Assembly (NCBI RefSeq): GCF_000003855.2
Contig: NW_003101680.1
Span: forward strand, 3,849,753-3,913,752
From: Blastomyces gilchristii SLH14081
Taxonomy: Eukaryota > Ascomycota > Eurotiomycetes > Onygenales > Ajellomycetaceae
Length of the DNA stretch: 64,000 nt
Direction of reading: 5' to 3'
Shown: in pieces, positions 43,837 through 55,743 of the stretch
How the letters are laid out: each line of letters starts with the position of its first letter
How positions within the stretch are numbered: the stretch's first letter is position 1
The notes under the pieces: model-generated
What the model saw: the letters and a program-made list of their open reading frames with translations, nothing else
Told to the model about the DNA's origin: nothing
Database searches by the model: none
Position numbers and translations under genes: made by a program

Positions 43837-44997
43837 ATGGCAGAAAGTATCCACCGGTTGGCCACTTCATGGCTAATCTTCCTGCTGGGAACAGTGTTTT
43901 TTGCCATTCCCGTACAGTCGTATGCAACACTGTCCGATGGCACATTAAAATCCATTCCACGTCCAAATAATGATTTCGACATTCACAACGGTGCCCTCCT
44001 TGCTCCCATCCTTAAACCACGTGTACCAGGAACTCCAGGTTCCCTAGAAGTGCTGCAACACTTCGTTGATTTCTTCAGAAATACGTTACCGGAGTGGACA
44101 ATAGAATTCCAAAATTCCACGTCGAAAACACCAGTGACTGGAAACAAGGACATTCCTTTTGTCAACCTGATCGCCTATCGGGATCCGCCATGGTCAAATA
44201 TTGGAGAGACAAGCAGGTTGACATTGGCGGCACATTATGACAGCAAACTAGAACCCGCTGGCTTTATAGGCGCTACAGACAGCGCCGCTCCATGCGCAAT
44301 TATCATGCATTCCGTACGAAGTATCGACGCCGCATTGACTAAAAAGTGGGACGCTATGAAGGGCAACCCTTCCCACGAGTCACTCTTGGACCACCGAGGC
44401 ATCCAAGTGTTGCTATTGGACGGCGAAGAAGCATTCGCCTCTTGGACTGATACGGATTCCCTTTACGGCTCTCGATCCTTGGCTGAGGCTATGGAAGAGA
44501 CCTTTTACCCAGCAACCTCGACTTACAAATCCCCACTATCGGCTATCTCACTTTTCGTCCTTCTCGATCTACTGGGCGAGAAGGACCCCCGGATGCCGTC
44601 TTATTTCAAAACAACTCACTGGGCATATAAAAACATGGCTTCTCTCGAAACCCGTTTGCGCCAACTTGGCCAGTTCAAGTCAGCACCGTCATGGAAGAAT
44701 GGCGACCAGCTGTGGTTCGTCGATTCGGAAAAGGAGACATTTTTCCCTAGCGGAATTGGCGATGATCATATCCCGTTTATGAAGCGCGGGGTCGAGATCT
44801 TGCATTTAATCACGTCGCCTTTCCCTAAGGTATGGCATAAAATTACAGACGACGCAAAGCATTTGGACCTCGAGACGGTTGAAGATTGGAGCACATTGCT
44901 TACAGCTTTCGTAGCTGAATGGCTGGAGTTGGAGGATATGCTTCCAAAACACGAAGGGTCAGTACCCGAGAATGAAAGCAGAAAAACAGAGCTTTAA
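43837..44997 (+). CDS. Glutaminyl-peptide cyclotransferase (glutaminyl cyclase, M28 family)
   Basis: Single exon of 386 residues from ATG 43,837 to TAA 44,997. Residues about 10-29 (ATSWLIFLLGTVFFAIPVQS) are a signal peptide or anchor, so the enzyme enters the secretory pathway. Zinc and catalytic motifs: LTLAAHYDSKLEPAGFIGATDSAAP (His/Asp ligands), QVLLLDGEEAF (Glu-Glu) and GIGDDHIPFMKRGVEILHLI (Asp-Asp-His), then FPKVWHKITDD. These are typical of animal and fungal type II glutaminyl cyclases, which form N-terminal pyroglutamate on secreted peptides. Length is normal for fungi. No break seen. Confidence 0.9.
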   Translation: MAESIHRLATSWLIFLLGTVFFAIPVQSYATLSDGTLKSIPRPNNDFDIHNGALLAPILKPRVPGTPGSLEVLQHFVDFFRNTLPEWTIEFQNSTSKTPVTGNKDIPFVNLIAYRDPPWSNIGETSRLTLAAHYDSKLEPAGFIGATDSAAPCAIIMHSVRSIDAALTKKWDAMKGNPSHESLLDHRGIQVLLLDGEEAFASWTDTDSLYGSRSLAEAMEETFYPATSTYKSPLSAISLFVLLDLLGEKDPRMPSYFKTTHWAYKNMASLETRLRQLGQFKSAPSWKNGDQLWFVDSEKETFFPSGIGDDHIPFMKRGVEILHLITSPFPKVWHKITDDAKHLDLETVEDWSTLLTAFVAEWLELEDMLPKHEGSVPENESRKTEL

Positions 44998-45875
44998 GAT
45001 ATTTCCGTACTCGAACCTTTTTTTTTTTTTTTTTTTGCTCTTGTTAATCCATTTCCCTGAACTGGAATGTGTATTATATTGGGGCATTTTTGAGCGTTTA
45101 TTATATTCTCTACCCATTACATGTTTGGATATACTCATCATCTAGAATTCCCTGTACAAATTTTTGCATGCAGGTGCAGATTCCTTCATTCGATTTTCTT
45201 GCTATGTCAGGAAACATAAGCTAATAGTCCTTCTCTAATAGTCCTTCTTAGGACATGAGATTTGCTATTTCTCTTTTAAGAAGCAAATTTTTATACCCCC
45301 GGCGGCGTGCAAACGCTGCCACATCTGCGGTTGGCCATACGTTTTACGTTCGTTGATTTTTTGCAAACCGAGCTGCACTATTACCTATATTCATTATTCA
45401 CATTTCACCCATACTTTTTATTCTAGAATAGGCATGACACAGGAATCCTATTTCCTTTTGATAGAGATTGTATGGGCGGATTTCGACTTTTGAAGTATCG
45501 ATTCTTGAAATTGTATGACCTGAAATCCGCTACATCATCATATTAGGTGTTCTGCATTCTTAATTCCTCATCGTCGAATTTATGTAATGTGAGAAATTGA
45601 TTTGAAAAGTTCAACTCTCAAGACATCTCTGGGAAGCAATACTTAAAGCCGCCCAGATTAACATGTTCAATTGAGTTTTAGTTACTGCTTGCATGCACCC
45701 ACGCTAGGAAATAATATTTTAATTTTGGACTACCTTAACTTCCAAGTCACAGCCCCTTTGCCGAAGGAAGCAAATAAAATGGGTCGCAAACTTGCGATAT
45801 TTATATGCAACGAGAAAAACAAGCTCTGATTGGTCAGCTATCTGTGGTCCTCCCTCAGGAACATAGAACAGTAAT
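44998..45875. other. Intergenic region (convergent) with poly(T)
   Basis: Spacer between convergent genes. A T run of about 19 bases lies at 45,019-45,037. Nothing else recognised. Confidence 0.5.
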
Positions 45876-46696
45876 TTACAAGCCCGACAGCGCGCCCAGC
45901 ATATATCCTCCCATCCAGAACAGGCCCCATTTAGGCTGCAGCACGGTCCTGAGCAAACCGGGTCCAGGGCATACACCTTTCAACCCCCACCCAACCCCGA
46001 ATGCGATGCCGCCTGCAATAAATCGCCAGTCAATATCCGCCAGCGTCGCCGTGGGTAGTTGAAACTTCTCCGCCAGCGTCGGTGGCTTCTTCCCCTTTTC
46101 ATCTCCATACTCGGTTCTTAGCTTCATGTACGAGATGAGGTTGGGCACCACGGCGAACAACTTGACCAGACACAGGGACGGGTCGAACTTAGACCAGTCA
46201 AACCAGCTGAAGAAGCCGAGGACTTTTGCTGGATTAGCCATGCCGCTGATGAGGAGACCTAGGCCGAATTGGAGGCCGGCGATGTAGTTGTACATAGTCG
46301 TGGAGTTTTTGGATTTTGGCAGACGAGGGACGATGATGGAGTTCGTAAACTGGGCAAGCAGGACTGCTCCAAGCATGAATGCAGTCCGCTCAGGTGTTGG
46401 GTACGAGGGCAAATAACATGGCTGGCCACCCGGGCAGGCGGGGATGGTATTTCGAAGGTTTGAGGTGATCAGGGCGGTGATGAAGAATACGCTGGTTGCG
46501 ATTGCGGACCGGGGAGAGAGCCTGGATAGACCGCAGAGCATGTGGCCGGAGGTGCATCCGCTTTCATTCTGTCGAATTTTCGGTGTTAGTATAAGATAGA
46601 TCCACTGCTACCTACTTCCTTTTGGGCATCCCCGTTGCATTCATTTCATATTTTCTCTGCCGGTGTTGCAGTGAAAAAAGTATGTTATTTTTTTGA

Positions 46697-46727
<31 letters not shown>

Positions 46728-47047
46728 TGGGCTTAGCACAAGTCGTGTAGGTTACATACCTTTGTGCCCCACCCTACTGCGAAGCCCGTTGTGAGAGTGG
46801 CCAGAGCAGCTTCCCATGTAGCTCCTAGAGGGGGATATGCTGGGAGTATAGAGGGCGCGAAGTAATAAATTGGGATGATGCTCGACACCAACCCTCCTAT
46901 GATCGGCAGATTATCACGGCTGGGTTTCACAACGGACCCTGAGAGGAGAGACGAAATGCCAAAAATCCGGCCATTATGCTGTAGCAATCCTGAAGATCCT
47001 TGGTGGAGAAGGACAGCTCCAAGAGCGGTATCGACGGGGGTGAACAT
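45876..47047 (-). CDS. YeeE/YedE-family sulfur-compound transporter (DUF395)
   Basis: Two exons: 47,047-46,760 ([20 protein letters not shown]...) and 46,568-45,876, about 326 residues. The 191-bp intron carries a (TA)n repeat. The protein is almost all hydrophobic with about 8-9 membrane helices in two related halves. The first half has [23 protein letters not shown] and GWGTK, then [21 protein letters not shown]; the second has [20 protein letters not shown] and [16 protein letters not shown]. The G-C-T-S-G-H and G-x-C-P-G-P motifs are signatures of the YeeE/YedE sulfur transport family, which moves thiosulfate in bacteria. Fungal forms fuse both halves in one chain. Probably plasma or organellar membrane; substrate not known. 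Confidence 0.88.
46700..46727. repeat. (AT)n microsatellite in the transporter intron
   Basis: About 14 AT units between the two exons of the DUF395 transporter. Confidence 0.9.
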
Positions 47048-47151
47048 CTTTGCCCTTTGGTCTTATTATATCAATCGATGATGAGCTCAAAAATTGGCCG
47101 TCATTTCTTCAATGAAATGTGTTGGTTGGTTGCGGGGGAAACTCCTGGCAC

Positions 47152-47175
47152 ATATATATATATATATATATATAT
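47152..47175. repeat. (AT)n microsatellite upstream of the transporter
   Basis: About 12 AT units roughly 100 bp upstream of the transporter start codon (minus strand), within the likely promoter. Confidence 0.9.
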
Positions 47176-48414
47176 TGCAGGCAACGCGTCGGGGATCACT
47201 CTCGGGCATTCATTCGCTCGGGCTTTAGTGGATCTTGTGCAGCTATGGCTCGTAGGCTAGGCTAGAAGTCTGCATTAATGCAAATCGATTATATCGTCAT
47301 AGGCTTGCCACCTCGTGAATCTATTTAATATAATGCCGTTTGTTTCGAATAAATAATAATAATGAAGCAAGTCATGGTTGTTGGCAATAAACTCCGCTGC
47401 GGTAGAAATTGAGCCATGGGACACGAACAATTCTTCCAAAGTCCACCAGCGCTGGCTGAGTCGTGAGAGGCAAAACCTTGGACAAGCAGACGCAGGACAT
47501 GAGCTGGATCACATCTCGATCAGTCATATACCAGATTACCTACTCGGCGTAGTAGAATAACTGAGAAGAAGTTCCTCCTAGGGGAAGCTCTATCTCATTG
47601 CTCTCTCTCATCTTCAGCTGTGGCAAAACAATTCGAACGGGAACCTTACAGGCGGGCGTTAGTTAAAAGAAGTCAACCGAGACAAGCTAAACGCTCTGTT
47701 CTCTATGATTTGGTCTCCAGAGTGTACAGAATTAGGACTTAAAACATAAGAACTCAGACTCCAAAGACTTCAATCAATCGTAGGAGGCATTGACTATAAA
47801 TATGAATGCTATATTTATTTCACCGTTATCTTCTTTAATATTATTCCATGATCGAGCTTCAATCCCATTTCTAGTTTGTGTTTGCGCCTGTAAGGACAAC
47901 ACAACGGAGACGCAATAGAGCGAGCACCTTGCTAGCTAGGTAAGTGAACAATGCCAGTAGCGTTGATCTTTCTACTCCTACAGGTTATGAAGCCCTTTTA
48001 ACCGCTGATTAACGTGCCAATTGCGTCGCCGCGTCTTATTATGTGCTTAGACGTCTTACTATTTAAACCTCCTGGTCAATTTGCGATCGGGCAAAGCACC
48101 CGATTTCCAGAAGTGCAAGGAAGCAAGGTTGCGAACACCCGCGACCAAATCGAAAGTTGAAATCGAAATCGTTTGCGGCATTCAAACCTGACGATACGAT
48201 CGGTACCAAGATGTCAGATAACTAAGATTAAAAATGATCGCGCGAGCGAGGAAACGCGTATGAGATTGGAGATTGCGAGACTCTAACATGAACTTGAAAT
48301 AGTAAGTTAGGGGTAGTTAATCAAACCCGTAACTACTGACGAAGACATCAGCTCTGATCTGGCGGCATATTTGCAAAAGAAGGGTCGGACTCCCGCGATA
48401 ACTAATGAAGATCC
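47176..48414. other. Gene-free region
   Basis: No supported gene or RNA. Mixed-composition intergenic DNA. Confidence 0.4.
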
Positions 48415-48485
48415 TTAGGGCCTGTTGAGTGCGGCCGTGTGTACTGTAGTTACTCGTTCTTTTTGTACAGATCTCCACTGTTTTA
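48415..48485 (+). mobile_element. Solo end of the PIF/Harbinger-like MITE
   Basis: TTA (48,415-48,417) followed by GGGCCTGTTGAGTGCGGCCG and, a few bases on, CTCGTTCTTTTTGTACAGATC. It matches the right end of the element at 8,092-20,068 read on the minus strand, with a short insertion. I find no opposite terminus within a few hundred bases, so it seems truncated. Confidence 0.65.
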
Positions 48486-50131
48486 CGGGTGCTTAATAAG
48501 CTTCCCGTCCAAAATCTTGCGCAGATCATCATATACACAGATCATCATCATAGCCCATATATTTTCTTTTTGGATATGGGAATTAGTTCTCCTCGGGAAT
48601 GTTTTCGATACGCTCTGGCCATATCCCCCATGTCCCTCATGTCCCGTCGTCCCCTTGCGTTCAATCACGCCATCGGCTTATCCTCATAATCTCATCACCT
48701 AAGATGAGGAGACGAGAGAGAACCTCTTGAAAAGACTTTTCCTTCAAGCTCGAGGCAGCGCCCGACCATCTGTCTTGTCTGTGGTTCTCCGAAACATGTT
48801 GGGATTCAGGCCTCTGGTGCGAATTTTCGGGGAACCGAGATGGGGAAAGCGTGTTGCTCAGGGTTGGGGGTCATTGAATGTCCATTGGGGGCTGCAGATA
48901 TTCCGAATCACAAAAATACGACCTGCATCCCTGCTCTCGCAACGCGAACCATCCATCCCATTCAGACTGACTGGTTTTTGACCCCGCTCGTTGCGGGCAA
49001 AATTCTTTCTGGAATTGAAATCCAAGATGAGAAGAGGTTGGAAATCGCACAAATACGGAGGAACTACATCAGGTATTTAGAAAGATGCAACCTTTTAATC
49101 TTCTCGTAGCTTACGCACGGTAAATTTTCTTCATGGTGTGTGTGTTGAAAGTGTCTGAATTGACTTTGCCGAGTTAGTAGTATTTCCAATCGAGCGCAAA
49201 GTCGCTCAGAAGCTTAGCAGCAGCCATCGGCATTAGCTTAGCGCCCTTCCCTCAGAAGTGAGTCATAGCTGCAAATTCTCCGCCTGGTTAGAGTGAAGCA
49301 TAAGATTGGCAAAGTCTGGAAGATGTTCCACACAAGCTACTAACCCCTGACTTCAGTATGGGTGAAGAGATCACAGTGATTCAAGCCTGAGAAAAGACGG
49401 TTCGGTCCGGTCTACGCCGTCCGAATAACAACTGTTGGCAAGGAATCCGCAATTATCCTGGCAACCCGAAAAATCGCGGCGTCTGTGGGAAACAAAACCA
49501 CCATTTTTCAAATCGCGACAGCGAAAGCGGACAAATTTACTGGGCAACGATCAATCAGCTGCTATCGGCCCGTCCGGGGTCGCCTCCAAGATGTTGGATA
49601 AACACGAGCTCGTGTGCGGGTGGTGTGGTGCAGCGCCAGTTCCGGGAATAGCCATGCCTGGTTAAGCTAAGTTAGTTAAAGGGACCGATGTTAGGGCCTC
49701 CAAGTGACCCACACAAGGTTGGTAAACTTCACCCCCCTACGAATAATGGATTATAACTACCCATCGCCAACACTTCAAGGAGTGAAAAATACATTCATGA
49801 AAGAGGAACCAGTGACTCGGTTTAATTTCTGTTCAACGGGTAGCTCTCGTTCACCTATGTTTCTTTTCTCTCTTTCAACGAGGCATTGCCAGTAACCGGC
49901 GCCACTCGGTACTGATTTTGTACAGTATATGTCCGTACATATCTTACTTAGCCTTGCTGTCGGCTTCTCCATCCCATCCCCCCGGCAAAATTCTCGAGCC
50001 CCCACCACTGCCATTCTCCTGGCACGCAGAACCCCATAGTTGTAAGGCTCCACTTTGCCTGCGACGCTTGCTGCTGGTTGCTATAAAAACTTCTCGCATC
50101 TGCAGGTACATTCACATAACATCTCTTTCTT

Positions 50132-50172
<41 letters not shown>

Positions 50173-50368
50173 CCAAATTGCTGCCAAAATTTTCTCGACA
50201 AATATTCAAGGCACGCCGGCCCAATGCTCTTTCCATCTGTTTGATTGGGTAAATTTTGATTACGGCTTTCGTTAAACCATAGGGGTATTATAGGAGAGTA
50301 AATTGACTGAAAAAGGGGCATCGGTGAAAGAAAAGGGCCGGCTTCCTTAATAAATCATACTGGCCATC
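48486..50368. other. Gene-free region upstream of the ABC transporter
   Basis: Several short frames but none with family-like sequence. Contains a 39-base poly(T) run (50,134-50,172). Confidence 0.4.
50134..50172. repeat. Poly(T) run of 39 bases
   Basis: T homopolymer about 200 bp upstream of the ABC transporter start. It may be a promoter poly(dT) element that excludes nucleosomes, or a slippage-prone repeat. Confidence 0.9.
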
Positions 50369-53300
50369 ATGATCGAGGAGCACACTGCTTCTCTTCTTAT
50401 AGGAACTTCTGGCCTTATTGTCGTTGCTCTCTGTACAATTTCTGGCCTGTTGGCAATATTATCCCGGTTATCTCTTCGAAGTCGAGTCGGATATATCGCT
50501 CTCCAGGAAATATATCAGGATCGAGATGGAGCTGCTACGGAAGAGTCCATCCAAAGATTTTCACAGAAAGCGTACTATGTGTCGATCATATGTTTTTCGA
50601 TTATTGGCCTCCTAGTATCTTTGGCACAGGCTGTCTTGTCAACTATTTCGGAGGACCGTTTACGCACGATTGAGCCATGGCTTCAGCTTTCTATATGGGT
50701 ATGAATGCCTTATATTTTCCAGTCATTCTTCGACACGTCCCACACTGACTTGGAGTTCTAGGTTTTGGTCGTACTGAATTCCATTGCACTTCTTGTTGAG
50801 CCATCTCCAACCAAAAAGTTTACTATCGGGCTCTATATATCGACGTCAACCCTCCTCTATATAGTACTTATCACTATGCAGACATTTTTTATTTATCCCA
50901 ACTCCAATTATCTCGATCTGAGCGACGCCCGCGGCGCTCTGGTATTGGTGCAGCTTGTGATTGCCTTCATCTGTGCTTGCGTCTCCGTCCTTCTCCCCCG
51001 TCGGCCAGATGTTTTCAGAAATGGAAAAGTTGTGGATGCCCAGTATACAACATCTTGGATTGGCCGTTTAACTTTTAGCTGGCCAAGTGGATTGCTCAAA
51101 GAGATACGGCGAACTAAAACACTAGATGTTGAATATCTTCCTCAGCTAGATTATCCAACTCGCGCCAAATCTCTTCTCGAAGCGTTTGATAAGACAAAGA
51201 ACAAGTCCCCCCGTCTCTGGAAGGTGTTGATACGCGTTTATCTTTCACCTCTGCTTGTACAATTTGTGTTGGTCGTTATATCCGCTCTCCTGAGCTTTGC
51301 CCCCCAGATTTGCCTACTTCAAATTCTTCGTGCGCTAGAGGCACGTAGTCGTGGCGAGTGGAATTCGTCCGAAGCTTGGTGGTTGGTTTTTGCGCTAGGG
51401 ATGTCGACATTGGTTTTTTCCACAATTGAGTCCTGGCTTTATTGGGTCTCGTTCGCGAAGCTGTGCATCCCTGTCTATGAACAAGTAGCCGCTGTAGTAT
51501 TTACGAAATCTATGCGTCGGAAGAACGTGAAAGGCTCACAAGCCTCGAGCAGCCCGGACGATCAGGGCTCAAACCAAAACGGCAATCAGACATTGAAAGA
51601 TGACGCTGATGCTGAAGATGATAACCAGAAGACTAACCAAGGCACTATCAACCTTGTTGCTGTTGACGCAAAACGAATTTCCGATTTTGCCGCTTACAAT
51701 TATTTCATTCCCTCGACCACTATTAAACTTACCGTCGCCTTTACAATTTTGGGGCTGCTGATAGGTTGGAAAAGTCTTTGCTCAGGGCTTCTGGTCTCTG
51801 TTGTGGTGACTCCAGTCAACATTTTCGTCGCAAGCAAATATTCAGGTAGCCAAATTTCTTTGATGAAATTCCGTGACCAAAAAATGGTCGTCATAACCGA
51901 AGTTCTCCAGGGAATCCGTCAAATTAAGTTCTCGGCACTTGAGAACCAATGGCAACGTAAAATTGGAGATATACGGAAGGCAGAACTAAATGCACAGTGG
52001 GCGGTGTTTCGCTATGACATCGTCCTCATCGGTATTTGGATCATGGGTCCAGTGATGCTTTCCGCCGTTTCCCTAGGAGTTTATTATAAGTTAAATGGCG
52101 AATTAGCCGCATCGGTTGCCTTCACCACCGTGTCCATCTTCTCGTCCCTGGAGCTGACGCTTGCCATACTCCCTGAGCTAATAACGGATTTCATCGAGGC
52201 TTGGGTGAGCGCTGGAAGAATTGAAAAATTCTTGACCTCTGCTGAGAAAGGCCACAATACACTTCCCTCCGATCATATTTGCTTTGAGAAGGCCACCATT
52301 GCTTGGCCGGTAGAAGATGCCGACGAAACCGATGGCAGATTCAGCCTCCAAGATATCAGCTTAAGCTTCCCACCCAAAGGCCTCAGTGTTATTTCTGGTA
52401 AAACGGGCTCTGGTAAAAGCTTGCTCATCGCGTCTATCCTGGGCGAATCTGACATACTGAGTGGCGCCGTTCGCGTCCCAGAAGCTCCGCCCCTTGAAGA
52501 TAGATTTAACGACAACGCGAACAAAGAGAACTGGATTATCGACTCAGCAATTGCCTACGTGGCTCAAATACCGTGGATCGAAAATGCGACAATTAAGGAT
52601 AATATTCTTTTTGGACTTCCGCTTGACTCAGAGCGATATCATAAAGTTTTATTCGCGTGCGCTTTGGAGAAAGATCTTGATATGTTACCTGATGGGGAAC
52701 TCACTGACATTGGCGCCAATGGGATAAATCTCAGTGGAGGCCAGAAATGGCGGATATCATTTGCACGCGCCCTTTATTCTCGCGCCGGTATTCTTATCAT
52801 GGATGACTTGTTTAGTGCGTTGGATGCCCACACAGGCCGGCATCTCCATGTACATGCCCTAACAGGAGAACTTGGCCGAGGAAGGACGCGTATACTCGTT
52901 ACCCATCATGTGGCACTGTGCCTTGGCGAAACGGATTACTCTGTATATCTTCAAAATGACACCGTTGGACACGCGGGTACTGTGGACGAGCTGAGGAGAA
53001 CTGGAGAGCTAACAGAAATTCTAGCTGACAAGGCTAATGAGGCAGCAAGACAAAGTGATGAAGTTGAGGAAAATATAGACGGACTTGGTGAAGGGGAAGA
53101 TGGCCTACACAAAGTTTTATCCCGTGGACCGCAGGCACACACCAACGCAGTGACAAGTGACGCTGCTGTTAAAAGCAATAAGGTCCCGGCTAAGTTCCAG
53201 CAAGACGAATGGCGTGAAACCGGCTCCGTTAAAGTGGCTCATTATAAAACCTACTTTCAGAGTGGAGGGAACATATGGTATTGGCTTTTCGTTGCATTCG

Positions 53301-55231
53301 CATTTTTGGCTTACATTATAATGACAGTTGGACGTGTATGTCGCAGTCTCTACTTATTTGATTCCTTGAAATTTACGTATCTTTTGCTAACTTATTCCTA
53401 GTCATGGTGGATAAGCATTTGGACTCGATCGTCAAGCGCTTCCACAACGGAAGGAAACCTCTCTGTAATGACGCATATCGTGAAGAGGAGCGAACCGGCA
53501 TCGCCAAATGCTTCCCTTTTGTATTATTTGGGGATATATGTTGGGCTATCCCTTATAACATGTGTTCTAGGCCCTTTGAGATACGGCCTTTTCTTCAATG
53601 CCTCTATTAACGCCTCTCGTAACCTATTTGATCGGCTTACCTATGCCGTGTTGAGAGCACCACTTCGTTGGCTTGACACGATACCTGTTGGACGGATCCT
53701 AAATCGTTTCACAGCGGATTTCAACATGATCGATTCTCGGCTAGGTAGTGATTTTGGTTCAATGCTTTACCACGTCCTTCAAGTACTTGGAATTATGGCA
53801 GCCGGATTACTCGTCTCGCCTATTCTTATATTGTTCGCCATGGTTCTTCTTGCGATCAGTTTGTATTATTCACTCTACTACCTCGATGGCGCTCGGGAGA
53901 TCAAACGCTTGGAGAGCACAGTAAAGAGCCCAGTATACGAACAATTCGGAACTGCCCTGACCGGATTGACAACTATCCGTGCCTTTGGAAAAGTTCCAAC
54001 GTACATTAATCGAATGTTCACGAAGATTGATCGTCACGCTCAAGCCTACTGGCACTTATGGCTCTTCAACAGATGGCTTGGTTTCCGCATGAGTACTATT
54101 GGGTCCATTTTTGCTGTTATTACTGCAGCGCTGGTGGTATCCATGAAAGGCATCGATGCCTCTCTGGCTGGCTTTGCCCTCAGTTTTGCCATGCAATATA
54201 CTAATGCGATCGCATATGCGTTGCGTGAATATACGAACATAGAACTGAACATGAACGCTACGGAAAGGGTGATTGAATATTCCGAGATCGATATCGAACC
54301 TCAAGACGGGTTTAGTGCACCTGCTGGCTGGCCTACCGCTGGTCGACTTGAAGTGTCAGATCTCGTGATTGCCTATGCCCCCGACTTGCCTCCAGTCCTC
54401 AAGGGTTTGTCATTCAAGGTAGAAAAAAACCAGCGCGTTGGTGTTGTTGGCCGTACCGGGGCAGGGAAGTCATCATTAACTCTAGCACTTTTCCGTTTCC
54501 TGGAAGCTCGCGGGGGGACTATTCACGTTGATGGTATTGATGTATCCAAGATCAAGCTCCATGATCTCAGAAGCCGCCTTGCCATCATACCTCAGGACCC
54601 TGTTCTGTTTTCCGGAACCATAAGGTCAAACCTAGATCCGTTTGAAGAATTCAGCGACACGCAGTTACGCGACGCTTTAGAACGTGTGCACCTTGTTCCC
54701 AGCTCGCTCGTCGAAAGCGCCACGTCTACCCAGCCCTGCTCATCCTCCTCACCTCCCCAAACAAGCACAGGGTCGACTACTCCAACACTGATCAGTGGAG
54801 AATCCTGCTCTACTGCTGCGGCCAACGCTAACGCGAACATTTTCAGAAATTTAGACTCCACCATTTCCGAAGGTGGGCTAAATCTTTCTCAAGGCCAGAG
54901 ACAACTGCTCTGCCTAGCCCGTGCCATTGTTTCGCAACCGAAAATCATGGTCCTCGACGAAGCAACATCGGCTGTTGATATGGCCACTGACACATTAATC
55001 CAGCGTTCCATCCGTTCTGAGTTTGGACGCAACTCAACAACATTGCTTGTCATCGCACATCGACTGAGTACTATTGCCGATTTTGACCGCATCTTGGTCA
55101 TGGATGCCGGCAAGGCGGTGGAATTTGGGGCGCCCAAAGATTTGATGCAGATTGATAATGGAGTGTTTAGGGGATTGGTGGAGGAAAGTGGAGAACGGGA
55201 GGTTCTGAAGCAGATTATTTTGGGGGAATAA
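50369..55231 (+). CDS. ABC transporter, ABCC/MRP subfamily (multidrug resistance-associated type)
   Basis: Three exons: 50,369-50,698, 50,762-53,335 and 53,402-55,231, about 1,577 residues. Layout is TMD0-TMD1-NBD1-TMD2-NBD2. The first exon encodes N-terminal helices of TMD0. NBD1 has ISGKTGSGKSLL (Walker A), INLSGGQKWRISFARALYSR (signature) and ILIMDDLFSALDAHTG (Walker B with Asp where active ATPases have Glu). NBD2 has VVGRTGAGKSSLTLALF, LNLSQGQRQLLCLARAI and MVLDEATSAVD (Glu present). This asymmetry is normal for ABCC, where NBD1 is a degenerate site. Between Walker A and signature of NBD2 is a Ser/Thr/Ala-rich insertion of about 45 residues. The TMD1 linker is Asp/Asn/Gln-rich. Substrate unknown; fungal relatives export conjugates or secondary metabolites. 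Convergent with a GMC oxidoreductase gene. Confidence 0.92.
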
Positions 55232-55743
55232 TGAAAATAAATTGGTTGGAGCAAGGGAGGGAAAGGCTTCTAAGAACCTAGTCCGGTGCATCTAATCCGT
55301 ATACATGGATGCACGTCATCACCTCACTTGAAATTATCATTATTTGAAAGGTTCGAGGTAGCCGCCATATACACAAAGGGAGCGGAGCGTGCAGAAGGCG
55401 AGAGCACTGAAAAATGATTATAGTTTTGTTTTTTCATCCGAGCCACATCCACTTCTCTAGGGCTTGATCAAATTGTTTTTGTTTCAATTCGTTCGTAACG
55501 GGTTTTATAGCGCTATTCACAGGCTCTACGGCTCCCGTCATTCATTTTATATATAAAATGTATATTGCCGTCGATGATGGAAGTGTGAACAGCAAACTTA
55601 TCTAGGACTCCAGCTCAAAGAAAATGTACATTGGATTCGATCCTGTGTACAAAGAATATCCTGGATACCAAGCCCTCTACCCACAGGGACAAAAGGTGGT
55701 GCTCACCTCCTTCCGGTACATACATATGGTTCTCAATGGGTTC
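55232..55743. other. Convergent spacer between ABC transporter and GMC oxidoreductase
   Basis: AT-rich 3' sequences of both genes. Nothing else recognised. Confidence 0.5.

Noticed and set aside
48727..49109. Overlapping plus-strand frames of 84-89 codons
   Set aside because: No family-like sequence in any frame and no splice structure.
49918..50321. Several frames with poly-Phe or poly-Lys
   Set aside because: Produced by the T homopolymer at 50,134-50,172.
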